A stretch of DNA of 64,000 bases from Silene latifolia (GCF_048544455.1 NC_133537.1:310037738-310101737); one strand, 5' to 3'. Numbered from the stretch's first letter, positions 11,990 to 24,809 are shown. The notes: generated by a model not told the origin, from the letters alone. A program made the numbers and translations.

Positions 11990-13040
11990 CTCACATTGGA
12001 TGAGAGTTTGGTGGAGTCCTCTCTAAACCACCATTTGTAAATATTCTAACTCTCTAACTTGCATTTCAATTATTACATTGCATTTTTGTCATTTTTGGAT
12101 TTATATTTTTGTGCCTTGATCAAGATTTTAATCATTTTGAGAGAAGGGAGGGAGGGACTTATGATTTTATTTATGTGTAGTGCTTTACCTTAGTGTGGGG
12201 ATAGCAATTGCCTAGGCTATTCATGCCTTTGTAGTGCCCCTACAATGAAGAACATGAGAATTGAAGAATGAAAATGACACGGGTTACGAAGTACCCACGG
12301 ATGGACCTGAATCCGTGTGGTCAAGGAAGAATCCGAGCGGCCAAATGGACAATCCGCTCATCCTGAAGAAACCCGAGCGTCCAAGTTACCAGACGCTCGT
12401 CTGGTAGAGCTGCAGAAATCAAAAATCTGGTCTGACTGTGAATCCAAGCGTCTCAGCTGAGAATCCGCTCGTCTCATTCTGGACGGTCGTCCTTCAAGAA
12501 AGACGCTCGTCTTTTTGCTGCTAAATTTTGGGAATTTTCACTGTAAAGGAATCTGAGCGTCCTCCCAGAAAGACGCTCGTCTCACCACGAAGAATCCGCT
12601 CGTCTTTCTAGGAATCCGCTCGTCCTGTGGCGCCTTTTCCTGAGCCAAATTTGGAAGAATCCGAGCGTCCCGACACCTGGTCCGCTCGTCTTCCCCTGCA
12701 GTTTCAAATGTAACGGGTCTTTTTAAAACCCTCTTCTCCCATTCATTCTCATTTTTTCAACATACAAACACTACCCAAAACCCAAAAACCCCTAAACCCT
12801 CATCCTCTCCATCAACAAAAACAAATTTCCTCAACCAAATTCAACCAAATCAAATCCAAACTTCCTCACAACAAAAATTAATCACTCCTTTTGCAACAAC
12901 AAGTGATTCAAACAACAAAGTCTTCAACTTTTGAGTCGATTTTTAGGATACAAAGCAACATTCATTCATCTTAAATCGATTTGGGCATTACTAGAAATTG
13001 AAGATTTCAATTTTTCATTGGTGTAATCAAGCAAAGGAGA
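11990..13040 (+). other. Inter-ORF region where pol is missing; carries a palindrome array
   Basis: In Athila elements reverse transcriptase, RNase H and integrase lie between protease and the env-like ORF. Here there is only 1.05 kb of non-coding DNA with no trace of pol motifs in any frame. The middle (12331-12690) is the CGAGCGTC/GACGCTCG array listed separately. The end (12735-13040) is C- and A-rich and looks like a 5' leader for the downstream ORF. Confidence 0.7.
12331..12690. repeat. Interspersed CCGAGCGTC / GACGCTCGTC palindromic motif array
   Basis: Some fifteen copies of a short GC-rich motif occur in both orientations, in variants such as ATCCGAGCGTCC, AGACGCTCGTCT and AATCCGCTCGTC. 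Forward and reverse copies lie close enough to pair as hairpins. The spacers are unrelated, so it is not a classical tandem repeat. The same motif recurs in the element's LTR at 16967-17096. Confidence 0.8.
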
Positions 13041-14723
13041 ATGGCAAGAACTAAAGGAGGCAATAAGGCACCCCAAAAGAAGATACTTTCCAAAAGGCAA
13101 CTAGCTCTTCAAGCAAAACAATTGTCAAAGGCTTTGGTAATCCATAATGCAAGGTTGGAGGTTCAACAACAAGATCCCCCTATGGAAGCTACAACATCAA
13201 CAACTCCGGTCATTAAACAATTGTCTAATTATCCGGAGGTAATTTTCACTTCCGACTCCCATAGGGAGAAATTCATTCACTTTGCTAAGAAAACCATTAT
13301 GCCTACTAAGTTTATTTGTGAAGATGCATTGTCAAAGTTGGGTGTTCTTGAACAAACCAAAACCTTCTATGAGTCAATGGGATTGGGTAAATTGTTTACA
13401 ATGAAACAATTGACATACCCCTCCCTCACCTTGGAATTTTTAAGTTCTTTGAAAGTCACAAGGGTGGAGACTCGAACCAACATCGAGTTTTGTCTTGAAA
13501 ATGTTGATAGACGCATAACTTATGGCGAATTGGGTAAGATATTAGGCCTTAGTGATAACCCGAAATATACAAAGATTCCTATCAAGTATGACCCCGCTCC
13601 TCTTTGGATGGCAATTTCCGGAAAGAAATTCATACGCTTTCATGATTGTCGTGCTCTCTTAGTCCACCATCCGGGCATTAGAGTATGGCATAAGGTCATT
13701 GGGAATACTTTGATAGCAAGAAATGGCATAAATCATCTTACCAAACTCGATTGTATTCTTCTTGAGTCGGCCTTGAACATTGGGAGGGAATTTACCAAGC
13801 CATACAATGCTCTAAGACTTTTGGTTGAACGATGGCTTAATGTCGATTGTGGCAATGAAGGCACCGCCTTTATTATCAGTAGAGGACTAGTTACCCATTT
13901 GGCTAAGCATTTCAACCGGAATTTCAACAAAAACAAGACTTATGTGCCGGTTAAAGGAGGCCATCTTATTGATATGGACACCATGATTCACAAGTTTAAG
14001 TGGGTCAAGCACGACACTCTTGACAACAAATATGGGTGGTTAACAAATGAAGCTAGATCCTTCACCTTGCCTTCCAAAATTTGCCGATTGAATGTTCACC
14101 GATCAAACTACCTTCTCCCACTCTCCGAAGAGACCGAGTATATCATTCAACAACAAAGGGGCGAAATTGCCGAGCCCTCCTCCTCCATTATCACCCCACT
14201 TTACCCATTTGAATACCACGAGTTCAAACCCAAAGATGTCGAAGTGGGAAATGATTACTTGACTTTACTCATGAGGGAAATGCATAAGCAAGCTTACAAT
14301 GATAGAGTGGATGCTTACAAGGCCCAATATCAGCCCCTCCTACATCTAGCTAGGCAAGGACTTCTTGACCCATCATGTCCTTTGCCTAGTTGGGCGGATA
14401 GGGAAGTATTCTTCCTAGCATTTCTAGTGGTGGTAGACCGGGTGGAGAGAATATGGTTGTTGATGAGGGTGGTGACCAAGAAGGAGAAGAAGAAGTCCAA
14501 GAGGAAGAGGAAAGTGAAGAAGAACAAGCAAGTGAAAGTGAGAGTGGACATGATTCCACATCTATGGAGGTTGATGATGCCTCAAGAGAGGAAGATGATG
14601 ATGATGATGATACGATGGGTGAGGATTAGCAAACTTTGGAGGCTCCTACATTCTTACACCTCCCTTATGGTTTGTCTACTTCTCTTGTTTTTATTTTATC
14701 TTGATCATTTTGTGGAGTCCTAG
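13041..14723 (+). pseudogene. Athila env-like (ATHILA ORF-1 family) protein, frameshifted near its end
   Basis: A 560-codon ORF starts at ATG 13041. It has the low-complexity basic N-terminus and the long central region (RITYGELGKILGLS, then HHPGIRVWHKVIGNTLIARNGI) known from the ORF downstream of pol in Athila elements, often called env-like. Its function is unknown. Near 14402 the frame appears to slip by one base. The displayed frame becomes Lys-rich and then hydrophobic, whereas the neighbouring frame gives a Glu/Asp-rich tail ending near 14629. The acidic version is likely the original. No signal peptide is seen at the N-terminus. It shares an element with gag-protease but not with pol. 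Confidence 0.75.
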
Positions 14724-16600
14724 CAACATTGGAGGACTAACACCTTGGCTTCATTAAGGTGTTCATTTTTATTGTTCCCGACTTGTAAAATCCAAAATGA
14801 CAAATGGTAGTTTCATGCATTGCATTCTATGTGTATGAACTCCCCCGAAATTCATGACATTAGAAATAATGTCTATTTTGGTTTGGGGAAGTCCATGCAT
14901 ATGCATTGGGAGCTAATTTAAATTATGCTCTCCGCCATAACAAAAACACATGCATCATGTAGTGTAGTTTAGTGTAGTTTGCATTTAGTTTAGAAATCAT
15001 GCATATTCATTGCATAATTTCCTATCGTATTGGCCATTAAGGACAATGCCCATACTAGTGTGAGGATGGGAAATTTTAACTTAACTTTTATTCAAAATCC
15101 AAAAAAATCCAAAATTTCGAAAAATCCAAAAAAATTGAAAAATTGAAAATCCAAAAACAAGTTCATTTTCTTTGTAGTATAGTCTTGTATATATTGTTTC
15201 GTATATTTTGTGTTTGTTCATCCTTGTTCACATTGATTGACTACGCCACATCCGAGACATGATGATATTGAAGACCGCATGGTATGATCTTTCCAATCTC
15301 CTTTTTCCTCTTTATGTTAATGACTATGTGGCTTTATTTTGATTGATGCGGTATAAACAATGTGAATCTAGGACTTGCATTTAGATTATATGACATACTA
15401 GTTGGTAGAAGCATATGCATTAGGATGTATAAATGTTAGTTGCATAATGGCATATAGTTTGCATGTTAGAAACATTTTGCGAAACCGTCTATTTGGGAAG
15501 CTTGACAAGTGTACATAGGCCGTAGTAGATGTTTTTTCTTCTTAATACTTTGCTTGTTAGAATACTTGTAAAACACCTTAGGATGTGTCATGCTAGTATC
15601 CTTTGACCCATGGATTAAGGCCTAGTCAAGAGTACATTGTGGTGTGATAACTCCTTGGCTACCGTTTATTCCAAGGTGACCCTTGAAACCATACAACCAT
15701 CATTCATCCATGTTCTACCATATATTTTGTCATCAAAGGGAATGGGCACAAAAATTATTCAAATTTGAGTTCAAGAAATGAAATGAAATGTCAAAAATTT
15801 TTGCAAAATTGCATCAAAAGAAAAGAGGAGCAAAAATAGACTCCTAAAACTTCAAAAATAAGCACTCTCACTACAAATGGAGTGACTTTGAAAATGTTCA
15901 AAAAGAAATGCAAAGAAAAATTGAAAAATTGTCAAGTGTTGAAAATGCCAAACATCAAAAGAAATGGCAAAAAGAAAGTGTTCTCAAATGTCAAATGCCA
16001 CAAGAAATTGGGGGGGGGGGGGAACAACAACAAAGCAAACTCCCAAATGAAACTCAAATACTATTGATCCCTTTATCCATCGTATCCATTTTTGTGCATG
16101 GTAGAGAGGGGACGACCCTTCTTCTTGTCTAGGCAAGAAGGGGAATTCCGCGATCCTCCAGTGTTTCTAACACCATAGGGAGTCTACTCTTGATGAAAGC
16201 ATTTAACGATTGAGGACAAAGGTACCCTTGCTTGACACAACTTGGAGGTGATTTATTGGTATCCTTCTAGGCTTAGTAGTTTGAAGAAACCATATCTATG
16301 AAGGAGTGTGTACCCTTGAATTGCTCCCCTTTTAGATAATTTCCGCCACTTAGATGAGGAAAGTGACTATTCTTTTGTAGATGCATCCATTACTTGATTT
16401 TATGTGCTTTAATGATTGGATGTGTCGCCATTTTGGCAAGACCCACCTTGCCTTGCAAGAAGGCATCCTACCTCATGGTTGTCTTGTTGTGAGTTGAAGG
16501 GGCGGAGTGAGACCCGCTAATTGTCTTATATCGGCTATATTAGTAGGCTAGTTTAAATAAGGGTCTTAGTTTTTGTCACCTCTTTACTCGGGACGAGCAA
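14724..16600 (+). other. Athila 3' non-coding region
   Basis: Nearly 1.9 kb separates the env-like ORF from the 3' LTR. It has A-rich repeats of CCAAAAAAATCC type near 15100 and an 11-13 base G run at about 16010-16022 in purine-rich DNA. Several short ORFs (for example 15882-16067) are low-complexity and not convincing. Confidence 0.55.
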
Positions 16601-16601
16601 A

Positions 16602-16623
16602 GGTTCGGTTTGGGGATATTCGA
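16602..16623 (+). promoter_or_regulatory. Putative polypurine-tract region before the 3' LTR
   Basis: GGTTTGGGGATATTCGA ends directly before the TGTGACCAAT start of the 3' LTR. A G-rich sequence ahead of the LTR is where plus-strand priming takes place; this one is broken by pyrimidines, so the exact primer is uncertain. Confidence 0.45.
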
Positions 16624-17699
16624 TGTGACCAATATTTGAGCATATTTAGTCCCCGAATTAGCCTCATTCCTATGCTTTTTAGTGCATATTTGGCTCATTT
16701 ACTATCTTTAGTCCTTTGTTTTGCATATTCTTTGAGGTTTTGTTTCCTTGGTAGGAGAGGAGTGCAAACCTTGCATTTTCATGGCAAAATAGAGCTAAAT
16801 TGATTGAATCCAATGACCAAGCATCAAAGTGAATACAAAACTAGAAGGCCTTTGTACATAATGTAGTAGATGGGTAATGATGAAGAAGATCCTTGCATCT
16901 CCGACAAGATCCCGGATGATTGTTGGAAGAAGAAAAGAAGAAAAGAAGAAATGGCACGCTGGACTAGGATCCGAGCGTCTCACCTATCGGGACGCTCGTC
17001 CAGAAGCTCCACAATCCGAGCGTCCAAGCTGCCAGGCCGCTCGTCCACCGCCTACACAATCCGCTCGTCCCGACCTTTTGGACGCTCGGATTGTCTTCCA
17101 GTGCAACACGTCCTCTTCATGCTCCATTCAAGATGCGAATATTTTTGAAAGACTAGCTAAAAGGAGACCCGCATCTTTTCTTGAAAGGAGCGATTCCTCA
17201 AGGACTTAATCGTCATTTAAGCCCTTAGTAACCCTAATTTGTGCACCTAATCCCCACTAGAAATACCCCATTAGGCTAATTAGATTATCATGTTCTTCTT
17301 ATCAATCTTTAGTGTAGTTTATATTATTCTAATCTCTCTTTAATCTTGTAATCAACTTCTAATCAAGTCTTAATACAAATCTCATTTCCTTAATTTTCTC
17401 TATTGTTCATCTTTTATTTTAGGTAATTGAAGATTATTTGGGTATATTTGGAGGATTGACAACTTTCCAATCATTCATCAAGTACTTCTATTATTCTTTG
17501 CTTATTATTTTGGAATCATCATTAGGTATAATTCTCTTAATCCCATTTTAATTATTTTTAATCATCTTCATTTATTCATCATGTTTTGCTTTGTTAATAT
17601 GATTGACAACCTTGTTAACATGTTGAACTTGATAATGAGTGAGTAGTTTTCTTAACTAGGGTTGATGGGAAATTAGGGGAAACCAACATGGGGATTGAT
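16624..17699 (+). repeat. Athila-type 3' LTR, first part
   Basis: Starts TGTGACCAAT after the G-rich tract and runs without large ORFs to 17699, where Gypsy element A was inserted. The rest of the LTR resumes at 27256. A cluster of CGAGCGTC/GACGCTCG motifs lies at 16967-17096. Confidence 0.75.
16967..17096. repeat. LTR copy of the CGAGCGTC / GACGCTCG motif cluster
   Basis: Seven or so motif copies in both orientations (ATCCGAGCGTCT, GGACGCTCGTCC, AATCCGAGCGTCC, GCCGCTCGTCC, GGACGCTCGGATT) are packed in 130 bases. The motif is the same as in the inter-ORF array at 12331-12690, 4.3 kb upstream in the same element. Confidence 0.8.
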
Positions 17700-20153
17700 T
17701 GTAACACCCCGCCCTTTCCTTATATTTTAAATAAACTTTTAAGTAATTTTTATTAAATAATTATTATTTAAAGCTTATTTTTATAAAATATCGTCATAGT
17801 CATGTAACGATAATAATAGTGTAGATTCTAATAATATTATTCTCCGTCTTGAATTATAGTAGGTTTGAGGCGGAAATTCTAGTAGAAACCGACTCATTTT
17901 GAGTTATTGGGCTTATCATGACTCATGGCCCTTTTTCCTTCACTTTTCTCTACACCAAACCCCAACTAAACCCTCATAACTCCATCTCCCTCACTTCTAA
18001 TTTCTGAAATTCCCCAACAAACATATCACCATTGTTAAACCCTTTCTTCTCAACCCTAAAATCACCATAACTCACTCAATTCTTCACCAATCTCGTTCCT
18101 TTTCGCGCCATTCTCTTCCTTTTCTCATTCCCCTTCTTTCTAAGTAAGAAAGTTGTCATCTTTTCCTCTATTTCGAAATTCTCATCTTACATGGATGTGG
18201 ATTCTTGACTTAATATCTTTATTTTTGTGTTTAGGGGAGAATTTGGACGACCCGGGGGAAGATAGCTACATCATTGACGAAACAATAGAAGATTGAAGTG
18301 CAAAAAGGTAACGGTGATGGGTTACTCGACTTTTACGTTAAAATTGTGTGAATTATGTAGTATTAGACTCATATGAATGTTAAATTTGGTGTCTTTCATG
18401 CTTTGTGGTGATTTGGTGTTGAGTAGGTTACTTGTATGATGATTCTCATATGTTTAAGGAGTAAATTCATGTCTTGTTGTAATATGGTGAAATATGAGAT
18501 GATGTTAGTGTAATTCTCTCATAATTACATGATTAAACCTCATTTTAATGATTAATAAACAACCCCATATGTTAATTACATCTTGAAAGTGGTAATTTCT
18601 GAGTATTCATCATGTTAAAGAAGTATGAAATGATTAAATGAAAGATGGTTGAATTTGGAAGACTTTAGATGGATGTTTGATGAGTTTTCGTGTACAGTGA
18701 TCCCCTGCCGGTGGGCCGGCAGCCGGCCTACCCAACCGGCAGCGCGTCGTTGCATTTCTGGGTTATAAAAGTGGGAATTTAGCCTTTGTATTCCCCTGTC
18801 GGTGGGCCAGCAGCCGGCCTACCCAACCGGCAGCGAGTACATGAAATTTTGGTGTCTTTTATAATAGGGTGTATCCCCTGCCGGTGGGCCGGCAGCCGGT
18901 CAACCGGCAGAGAATACACAATGTGACATGTTGAACTTAATTGACTATAGTAGGTATTCCCTGCCGGTGGGCCGGCAGCCGGTCACCCGGCAGAGAATAC
19001 ACATTGAGTGTTATTGACCTTGTTTGCCTTTACTTGTATTCCCTGCCGGTGGGCCGGCAGTCGGCCACCCGGCAGAGGATACACTTTCATATTTCGACCT
19101 TGTTTCACCTTAGCATATATCCTCTGCCGGTGGGCCGGCAGCCGGTGCCCACACCGGCAAAGAGCACCTAATATTTATTATAATCTTATACTTATACATG
19201 CTTCACATGAATTGTTTACGTTACGTTTGTGCAATCATTATTACTCGTATTTCTGATCCAAGTGTGACGACTTACACTGTGTGACGACTTGACATTCCTT
19301 ATTTACCCTTTTGGACCATTGGTTACGGTTAGGTGCCATGTTTCCGGATTGGGCTATTTTTCCTTCCGCCTCTTCGGACCGGGGGTCACGGTTAGGTGAC
19401 AAGGTTCCGATTTGGGGTTACTCGACTTTCGGGCACGGTTAGGTGTACCATGTTTCGAGTCTTGGATACGATTTGGTATCGTTTGTCGAATCGGGTGTCG
19501 TCCATCCCGAGAGTCTGGCCAGGTTTAGACTAGGACCGTATTATGATCGTCGTCCTACCAAGAGGTTGGAGTCTAGAGGGTTGTCTTGTTTGAGTCTATA
19601 CTTTGTAATTTGTCTTACATTTGAGTCGAGTTAATATTTGACCGTTTGACCTAATTATTCCTCTCTCATTTATGCATAACTACTCTTATTGCATTTTGTA
19701 TACTAATCATTATTCTCTTGTTACCGTAAGTAATTATTCTTATGCTTGTTCGTTTAATTAAATTCCTAATTACTCGTATTTTGACATATTGTGGCTGGGA
19801 GAACCCTGAGTTACTCCCCACTGACTGTGGCTTTCATATTTATTATGAATGACAGGTTGGTGATGAAGCTTAAGTGGGAAGGACCGTGTGAGCTAGCGAG
19901 TTCTTACCTTGGACCTTATTTAGCTATCACTTTAATAGACTCACCTACTTTTAGACTCATGTTCATTCGTGGGATATCTTTTCCCCAATAAATAGACTTG
20001 TGTTGTAAACTTAAACTTAACTATCTAAACTTATTTATCGTGTTGGTGATACCTCGCGTTGGACTTCATTAGAAGTCTTAAAAGTTTTAAAAATCTCGTG
20101 TTTCCGCCACGATTTACTAGTTATATTTAGTTACCTCAACGAGGGGTGTCACA
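17700..20153 (+). repeat. Gypsy element A 5' LTR (2,454 bp)
   Basis: Bounded by TGTAACACC and TGTCACA. It contains a six-unit hairpin array at 18702-19165. Short ORFs inside (for example at 18941 and 19443) are repeated in the 3' LTR and are not genes. Confidence 0.95.
18702..19165. repeat. Six-unit GCCGGTGGGCCGGC hairpin array in LTR A (5')
   Basis: Units start near 18702, 18793, 18872, 18957, 19038 and 19120, spaced 80-91 bases. Each has CCCTGCCGGTGGGCCGGCAG followed by a CCGG-rich arm and a closing ACCGGCAG, so each can fold into a strong GC hairpin; AT-rich spacers separate them. The motif contrasts sharply with the AT-rich LTR around it. Confidence 0.85.
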
Positions 20154-20155
20154 GT

Positions 20156-20167
20156 TGGTATCAGAGC
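20156..20167 (+). promoter_or_regulatory. Primer-binding site of element A, initiator tRNA-Met
   Basis: TGGTATCAGAGC, the canonical plant initiator-tRNA-Met primer site, begins two bases after the LTR end at 20153. Confidence 0.9.
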
Positions 20168-20325
20168 ATATATTGCTCCTGACGCACACACGTGTACCCC
20201 AACTTAAACTTTCAACTTGACCTTGAATAATGAATGAGAGATGGGTAGAATTAAGGACCTAAGTTGGTAGCCTTTTTGTGTATGTTTTGTGATAGGTTCT
20301 AACTTGTTTGCTCTTGTGCAAAAAG

Positions 20326-23300
20326 ATGGTACGACCAACCAATGTGGAAAATGCTATCATGCAAGCCCTCACTCAAGTGCTTGCTAATCAACAAAATGCT
20401 CAACCCGCTCCCCCTCCTCATGAAGCCAACCGTCAAGGAAGTTATGCTTGGATTGCAAGTCAACTAGCAAGGAACAAGGCTAGGACCTATGGTGGTGAAG
20501 TGGATCCCGTTGCTCTCTCGGAGTGGTTTCGTGATATGGAGAAGAACTTCTCTCTCTCTTTGATGCCCGAGAGGAGGATAAGGTGAGGTTAGCCTCTCAC
20601 TTTCTTGTGAAGGAAGCCGATAGGTGGTGGACTTTGACCGGTCCTACCGCTACTCAAGACCCCAACTTTGATTGGAACCGCTTCAAGTCACTTGTGGAGA
20701 CTCGCTTCTACCCTAAGGAGCTCAAGCAACAAAGGTTGAAGGAGTTCATGGACTTCAAGCAAGGGAAGCTATCAATTCAAGCCTACACCGACAAGTTTAA
20801 TGAACTTGCTCATTATGCCTCCAAGTTCGTGAAAGATGAAGAGGATCGTGTCTACTTCTACAAGAACAAGTTGAATCCTAAGATGGAAAGCATGGTGAGA
20901 AGAAACTCAACTACCTTTGTGGAAGTCTATGATGATGCCATTTGGGCCGAAAGCTCTTTGAAGGCCATTGAAGAAGAAGCCAAGCCCCACTCCTCTTCTC
21001 ATTCTTACCGTTCTAACTTTCATGGCAAGAGACCATTTGTGCCTTCTACTCCAAACTATACCAACAAGAGGAGGTTTGTGCCAAGGATACAAGACCATGG
21101 AGGACAAGGACCAAGAGTTCAAGAACCTATAGGACAAGCTCCCACATCAACTAATGAACTTGAGAAGGACCGTAAGTGCTACCATTGTAGGCAAGCTGCA
21201 CACCCCGGAATTGGATGCTATGGCAAGCCCTTGACTTGCTTCCATTGTAAGAAGCCCGGACATCGTGTTGCCGATTGCCCCGAGAAGAAGAATGCTCCTA
21301 CTTCAAATGCTAGGCCAAGAGGAACTATCTTTGTCATGAGTCGAGCCGAAGCCGCCGCTCATCCCGATATCATTACGGGTATGTTCTCAATTTTTGATCA
21401 ACCTTGCCTCATTTTATTTGATACCGTCGCATCTTTATCTTTTATATCTTCCAAGTTCTCGGAAAAACTAGCTCTTGAGCCCATTCCTAGTGAGGAAACT
21501 TCTATATCCTTACCTTCCGGAGAAATATTCTCTTGCTCCCTCACTTTCTCCGACATTCCTATTTCTATTTCGGAAACCTTGTTTCCCGCTAACCTACTTC
21601 GTTTTCCCCTTGAGGAATTCGATGTGATTTTGGGTATGGATTGGTTGTCAAAGTATGATGCAAGATTCGAGTGTAGAGACCAAAAGATTTGCCTCAAGAG
21701 TCCGCTAGGCACCCGCGTATCCTATAGAGGAGTTCGTTCCCAAGAAGGTGTGAAGTTGATTTCCGCTTTGAAGTTGATGAGCATGAAGAGGAAAGGTTAC
21801 CAAATCTTTCTATGCGTGGTGACTTCTACCTCCCCTTCCTTACCGAAGATCGAAGAAGTGCCCGTGGTTTGTGGGTTTGCTGATGTCTTTCCCGAAGAAT
21901 TGCCCGGAATCCCTCCCGAGCGTGATGTAGAATTTTCTATCGACCTTGTACCCGGAACCGGACCGATTGCTAAAGCCCCGTACCGTATGGCGCCAACCGA
22001 GTTAAAGGAGTTGAGAAAGCAACTTGATGAGATGATTGAGAAAGGATTCATTAGACCTAGTGCCTCACCTTGGGGTGCTCCCGTTCTCTTTGTGAAGAAG
22101 AAAGATGGATCCATGAGACTTTGCATTGACTACCGCGAGCTTAACCGTGTCACCGTCAAGAACAAGTATCCTCTACCAAGAATTGAAGATTTGTTCGATC
22201 AACTCAAAGGTGATTCTACTTTTTCCAAGATTGATTTGAGATCCGGTTACCATCAAATTCCCGTTCGTGAGTCCGATATCCCTAAGACCGCCTTTAGCAC
22301 AAGGTATGGACACTTTGAGTTTAAGGTGATGCCCTTTGGCTTAACCAATGCCCCTTCTATCTTCATGGACTAAATGAACCGGACCTTTAGTGAGTTCTTA
22401 GATAAGTGTGTTGTGGTCTTCATTGACGATATCCTCATCTATTCCAAGTCCGAAGAAGAGCATGCCGATCACCTTCGTATCATTTTAGAGATCCTCCGTC
22501 GCCAAAAGTGGTTTGCCAAATTCTCCAAGTGTGAATTTTGGTTGTCTAAGGTGTCCTTTCTAGGCCATGTTATATCTAAGGATGGTGTCATGGTAGACCC
22601 TTCGAAGATTGAAGCCGTGATTGAGTGGAAGAGTCCAACCGATGTTGGTGAGATCCGTAGTTTCTTGGGTTTGGCGGGTTATTACCGTCGCTTTGTGAAA
22701 GATTTTTCCAAGCTTGCTAGACCGATGACTCAACTTTTGAAGAAAGAGACCAAGTTTGTGTGGACCGAAGCTTGTGAAGGTGCATTCCAAGAGTTGAAGA
22801 AGAGGTTGACTACCGCTCCCGTGTTGACCTTGCCCGAGGATGGAATTGATTTCGATGTGTTTTGTGACGCCTCTAAGATGGGTTTAGGTTGTGTTCTTAT
22901 GCAAAATAGACGAGTTGTTGCCTATGCTTCGCGACAATTGAGAGTTCATGAGGTGAACTACCCCACTCATGATTTGGAATTAGCCGCCATTGTTCATGCC
23001 TTAAAGATGTGGAGACACTATCTCATCGGAGTTCATTGCCATATCTACACCGATCATAAGAGTTTGAAGTATATCTTCACCCAAAAAGATTTAAACATGA
23101 GACAACGACGATGGTTGGAATTAGTGAATGATTACGACGTAGAGTTGTTGTATCATGAAGGAAAGGCAAATGTGGTTGCCGATGTCCTTAGTAGGAAGTC
23201 TACTCATTCCTTGAGTGCCATTCGTGTGCTCCCCGACGACCTTTGTGTCGAGTTTCGTAAGCTAAGTTTGCAACTTGTGGAGAGTGGTTTTGATTATCTT

Positions 23301-24752
23301 GGTGCTATGGTTGCCGAGCCCGTTCTTCACCGTGAGATCCTTGATAGCCTTGTGGACGATGCTACCTTTAAAAGTTTTCAAGCCAAGCTTCTTGAAGGGA
23401 AAGCAAAGGATTGTGAGATTAATGCTAGAGGTTACCTTCGTTACCGAGGACGCATGTACGTACCCGATGCCGTTAATTTGAGGAAGAGAGTCTTAGATGA
23501 AGCTCATCTATCCCCTTATTCGATTCACCCCGGAGGAGACAAGATGTATAAAGATTTGAAGCTTCAATTTTGGTGGCCTAACATGAAGAATGACATTGTG
23601 TCATATGTTGGAAGGTGTCTTACTTGTCAACAAGTGAAGATTGAGCATAAGAGACCCGGTGGTTTGCTACAACCGTTGGATGTTCCTTTATGGAAGTGGG
23701 AATCCATTTCCATGGATTTTGTGATGGCTTTGCCTAAGACCGTTGGTGGAAAGGATGTCGTATGGGTGGTTGTGGATAGGTTGACCAAGTGTGCTAGGTT
23801 CATTCCTATCAAAGAGACTTGGAGTTTAGACCGTCTTTCTAGTGCTTATGTTGAGGAGATCGTTCGTTACCATGGTGTTCCTAAGGAGATCGTGTCGGAT
23901 CGTGACCCGCGTTTTTGTTCGAGATTTTGGAAAGCTTTGCAAGATGCTATGGGTAGTAAGTTGTTGATGAGTACCGCTTTTCATGCCGCTACCGATAGAC
24001 AATCCGAGAGGACGATTCAAACTCTAGAAGACTTGTTGCGTGCTTGTGCCCTTGATTTTCATTCTAGTTGGGAGAAGAGCTTACCTTTGGTGGAATTTTC
24101 TTAGAACAATAGTTATCATGCTTCTATCAAGATGGCCCCTTATGAAGCCCTTTACGGAAGAAAATGTCGTAGTCCGATTTGTTGGGATCAAGCAAGTGAT
24201 GTTCGTGATCTAGGACCCGACAAGTTAGCCGAGACGATTGATCAAGTGAAACTCATCCGTGAAAGAATGAAAGCCGCCCAAGATCGACAGAAATCTTATG
24301 CCGATGTTCGCCGTCGACCCTTGGAGTTTGAAGTTGGAGATAAGGTGTTCTTGAAAGTGTCCCCGATGAAAGGAGTAAAGAGGTTTGGAGTCAAAGGGAA
24401 GTTGAGTCCAAAGTACATTGGACCTTATGAAGTGATAAAAAGGATTGGTGCCGTGGCTTATGGATTGAATTTGCCCCCGAGTTTGGGTAAAGTTCATGAT
24501 GTTTTCCACGTGTCTCAACTTAGGAAATACATTAGCGACCCTAGTCATGTGTTGCAAGATGAAATTCCCGAGCTTGAGCCTAGTCTTTCTTTCGAGGAGA
24601 GACCGATTCGTATCTTGGATAAGAAGGAGAAGAAGCTAAGAAGCAAAGTGGTGCCCTTGGTGAAAGTGTTGTGGAAGTGTGGTGATGTAGAAGAAGAGAC
24701 TTGGGAACCGGAGGCTTCCATGCGTGACAAGTACCCTAGTTTGTTTTCTTAA
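20326..24752 (+). pseudogene. Gypsy element A gag-pol-chromodomain polyprotein, three breaks
   Basis: The ATG at 20326 opens gag. A 2-base duplication (AG) near 20570 shifts the frame, which resumes at 20583 with [15 protein letters not shown]. Two zinc knuckles follow ([14 protein letters not shown] and [14 protein letters not shown]). The protease site reads FDTVAS where DTGA/DSGA is expected. Reverse transcriptase has [12 protein letters not shown] and [10 protein letters not shown], with a TAA at 22371-22373 between FMD and MN. RNase H includes [13 protein letters not shown]. Integrase has the SMDF, SDRDPRF and [10 protein letters not shown] catalytic stretches; a TAG follows at 24102-24104 within EFS*NNSYHAS. 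The chromodomain ends the protein (VLWKCGDVEEETWEPEAS). Confidence 0.9.
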
Positions 24753-24790
24753 AGGTAATGTCTTTCGCTTCAAGTTTCGAGGGCGAAACT

Positions 24791-24809
24791 TTTTAAAAGG
24801 AGGGATGAT
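24791..24809 (+). promoter_or_regulatory. Polypurine tract of element A
   Basis: AAAAGGAGGGATGA lies directly before the 3' LTR start TGTAACACC at 24810 and is the expected plus-strand primer. Confidence 0.75.

Noticed and set aside
16870-17209. Overlapping plus-strand ORFs of about 90-110 codons with Arg/Ser-rich repeats
   Set aside because: They translate the palindromic motif cluster of the Athila LTR and have no counterpart features.
18941-19256. Repeated ORFs with IPCRWAGSR-type words
   Set aside because: They translate the hairpin array of LTR A and recur in the 3' LTR.
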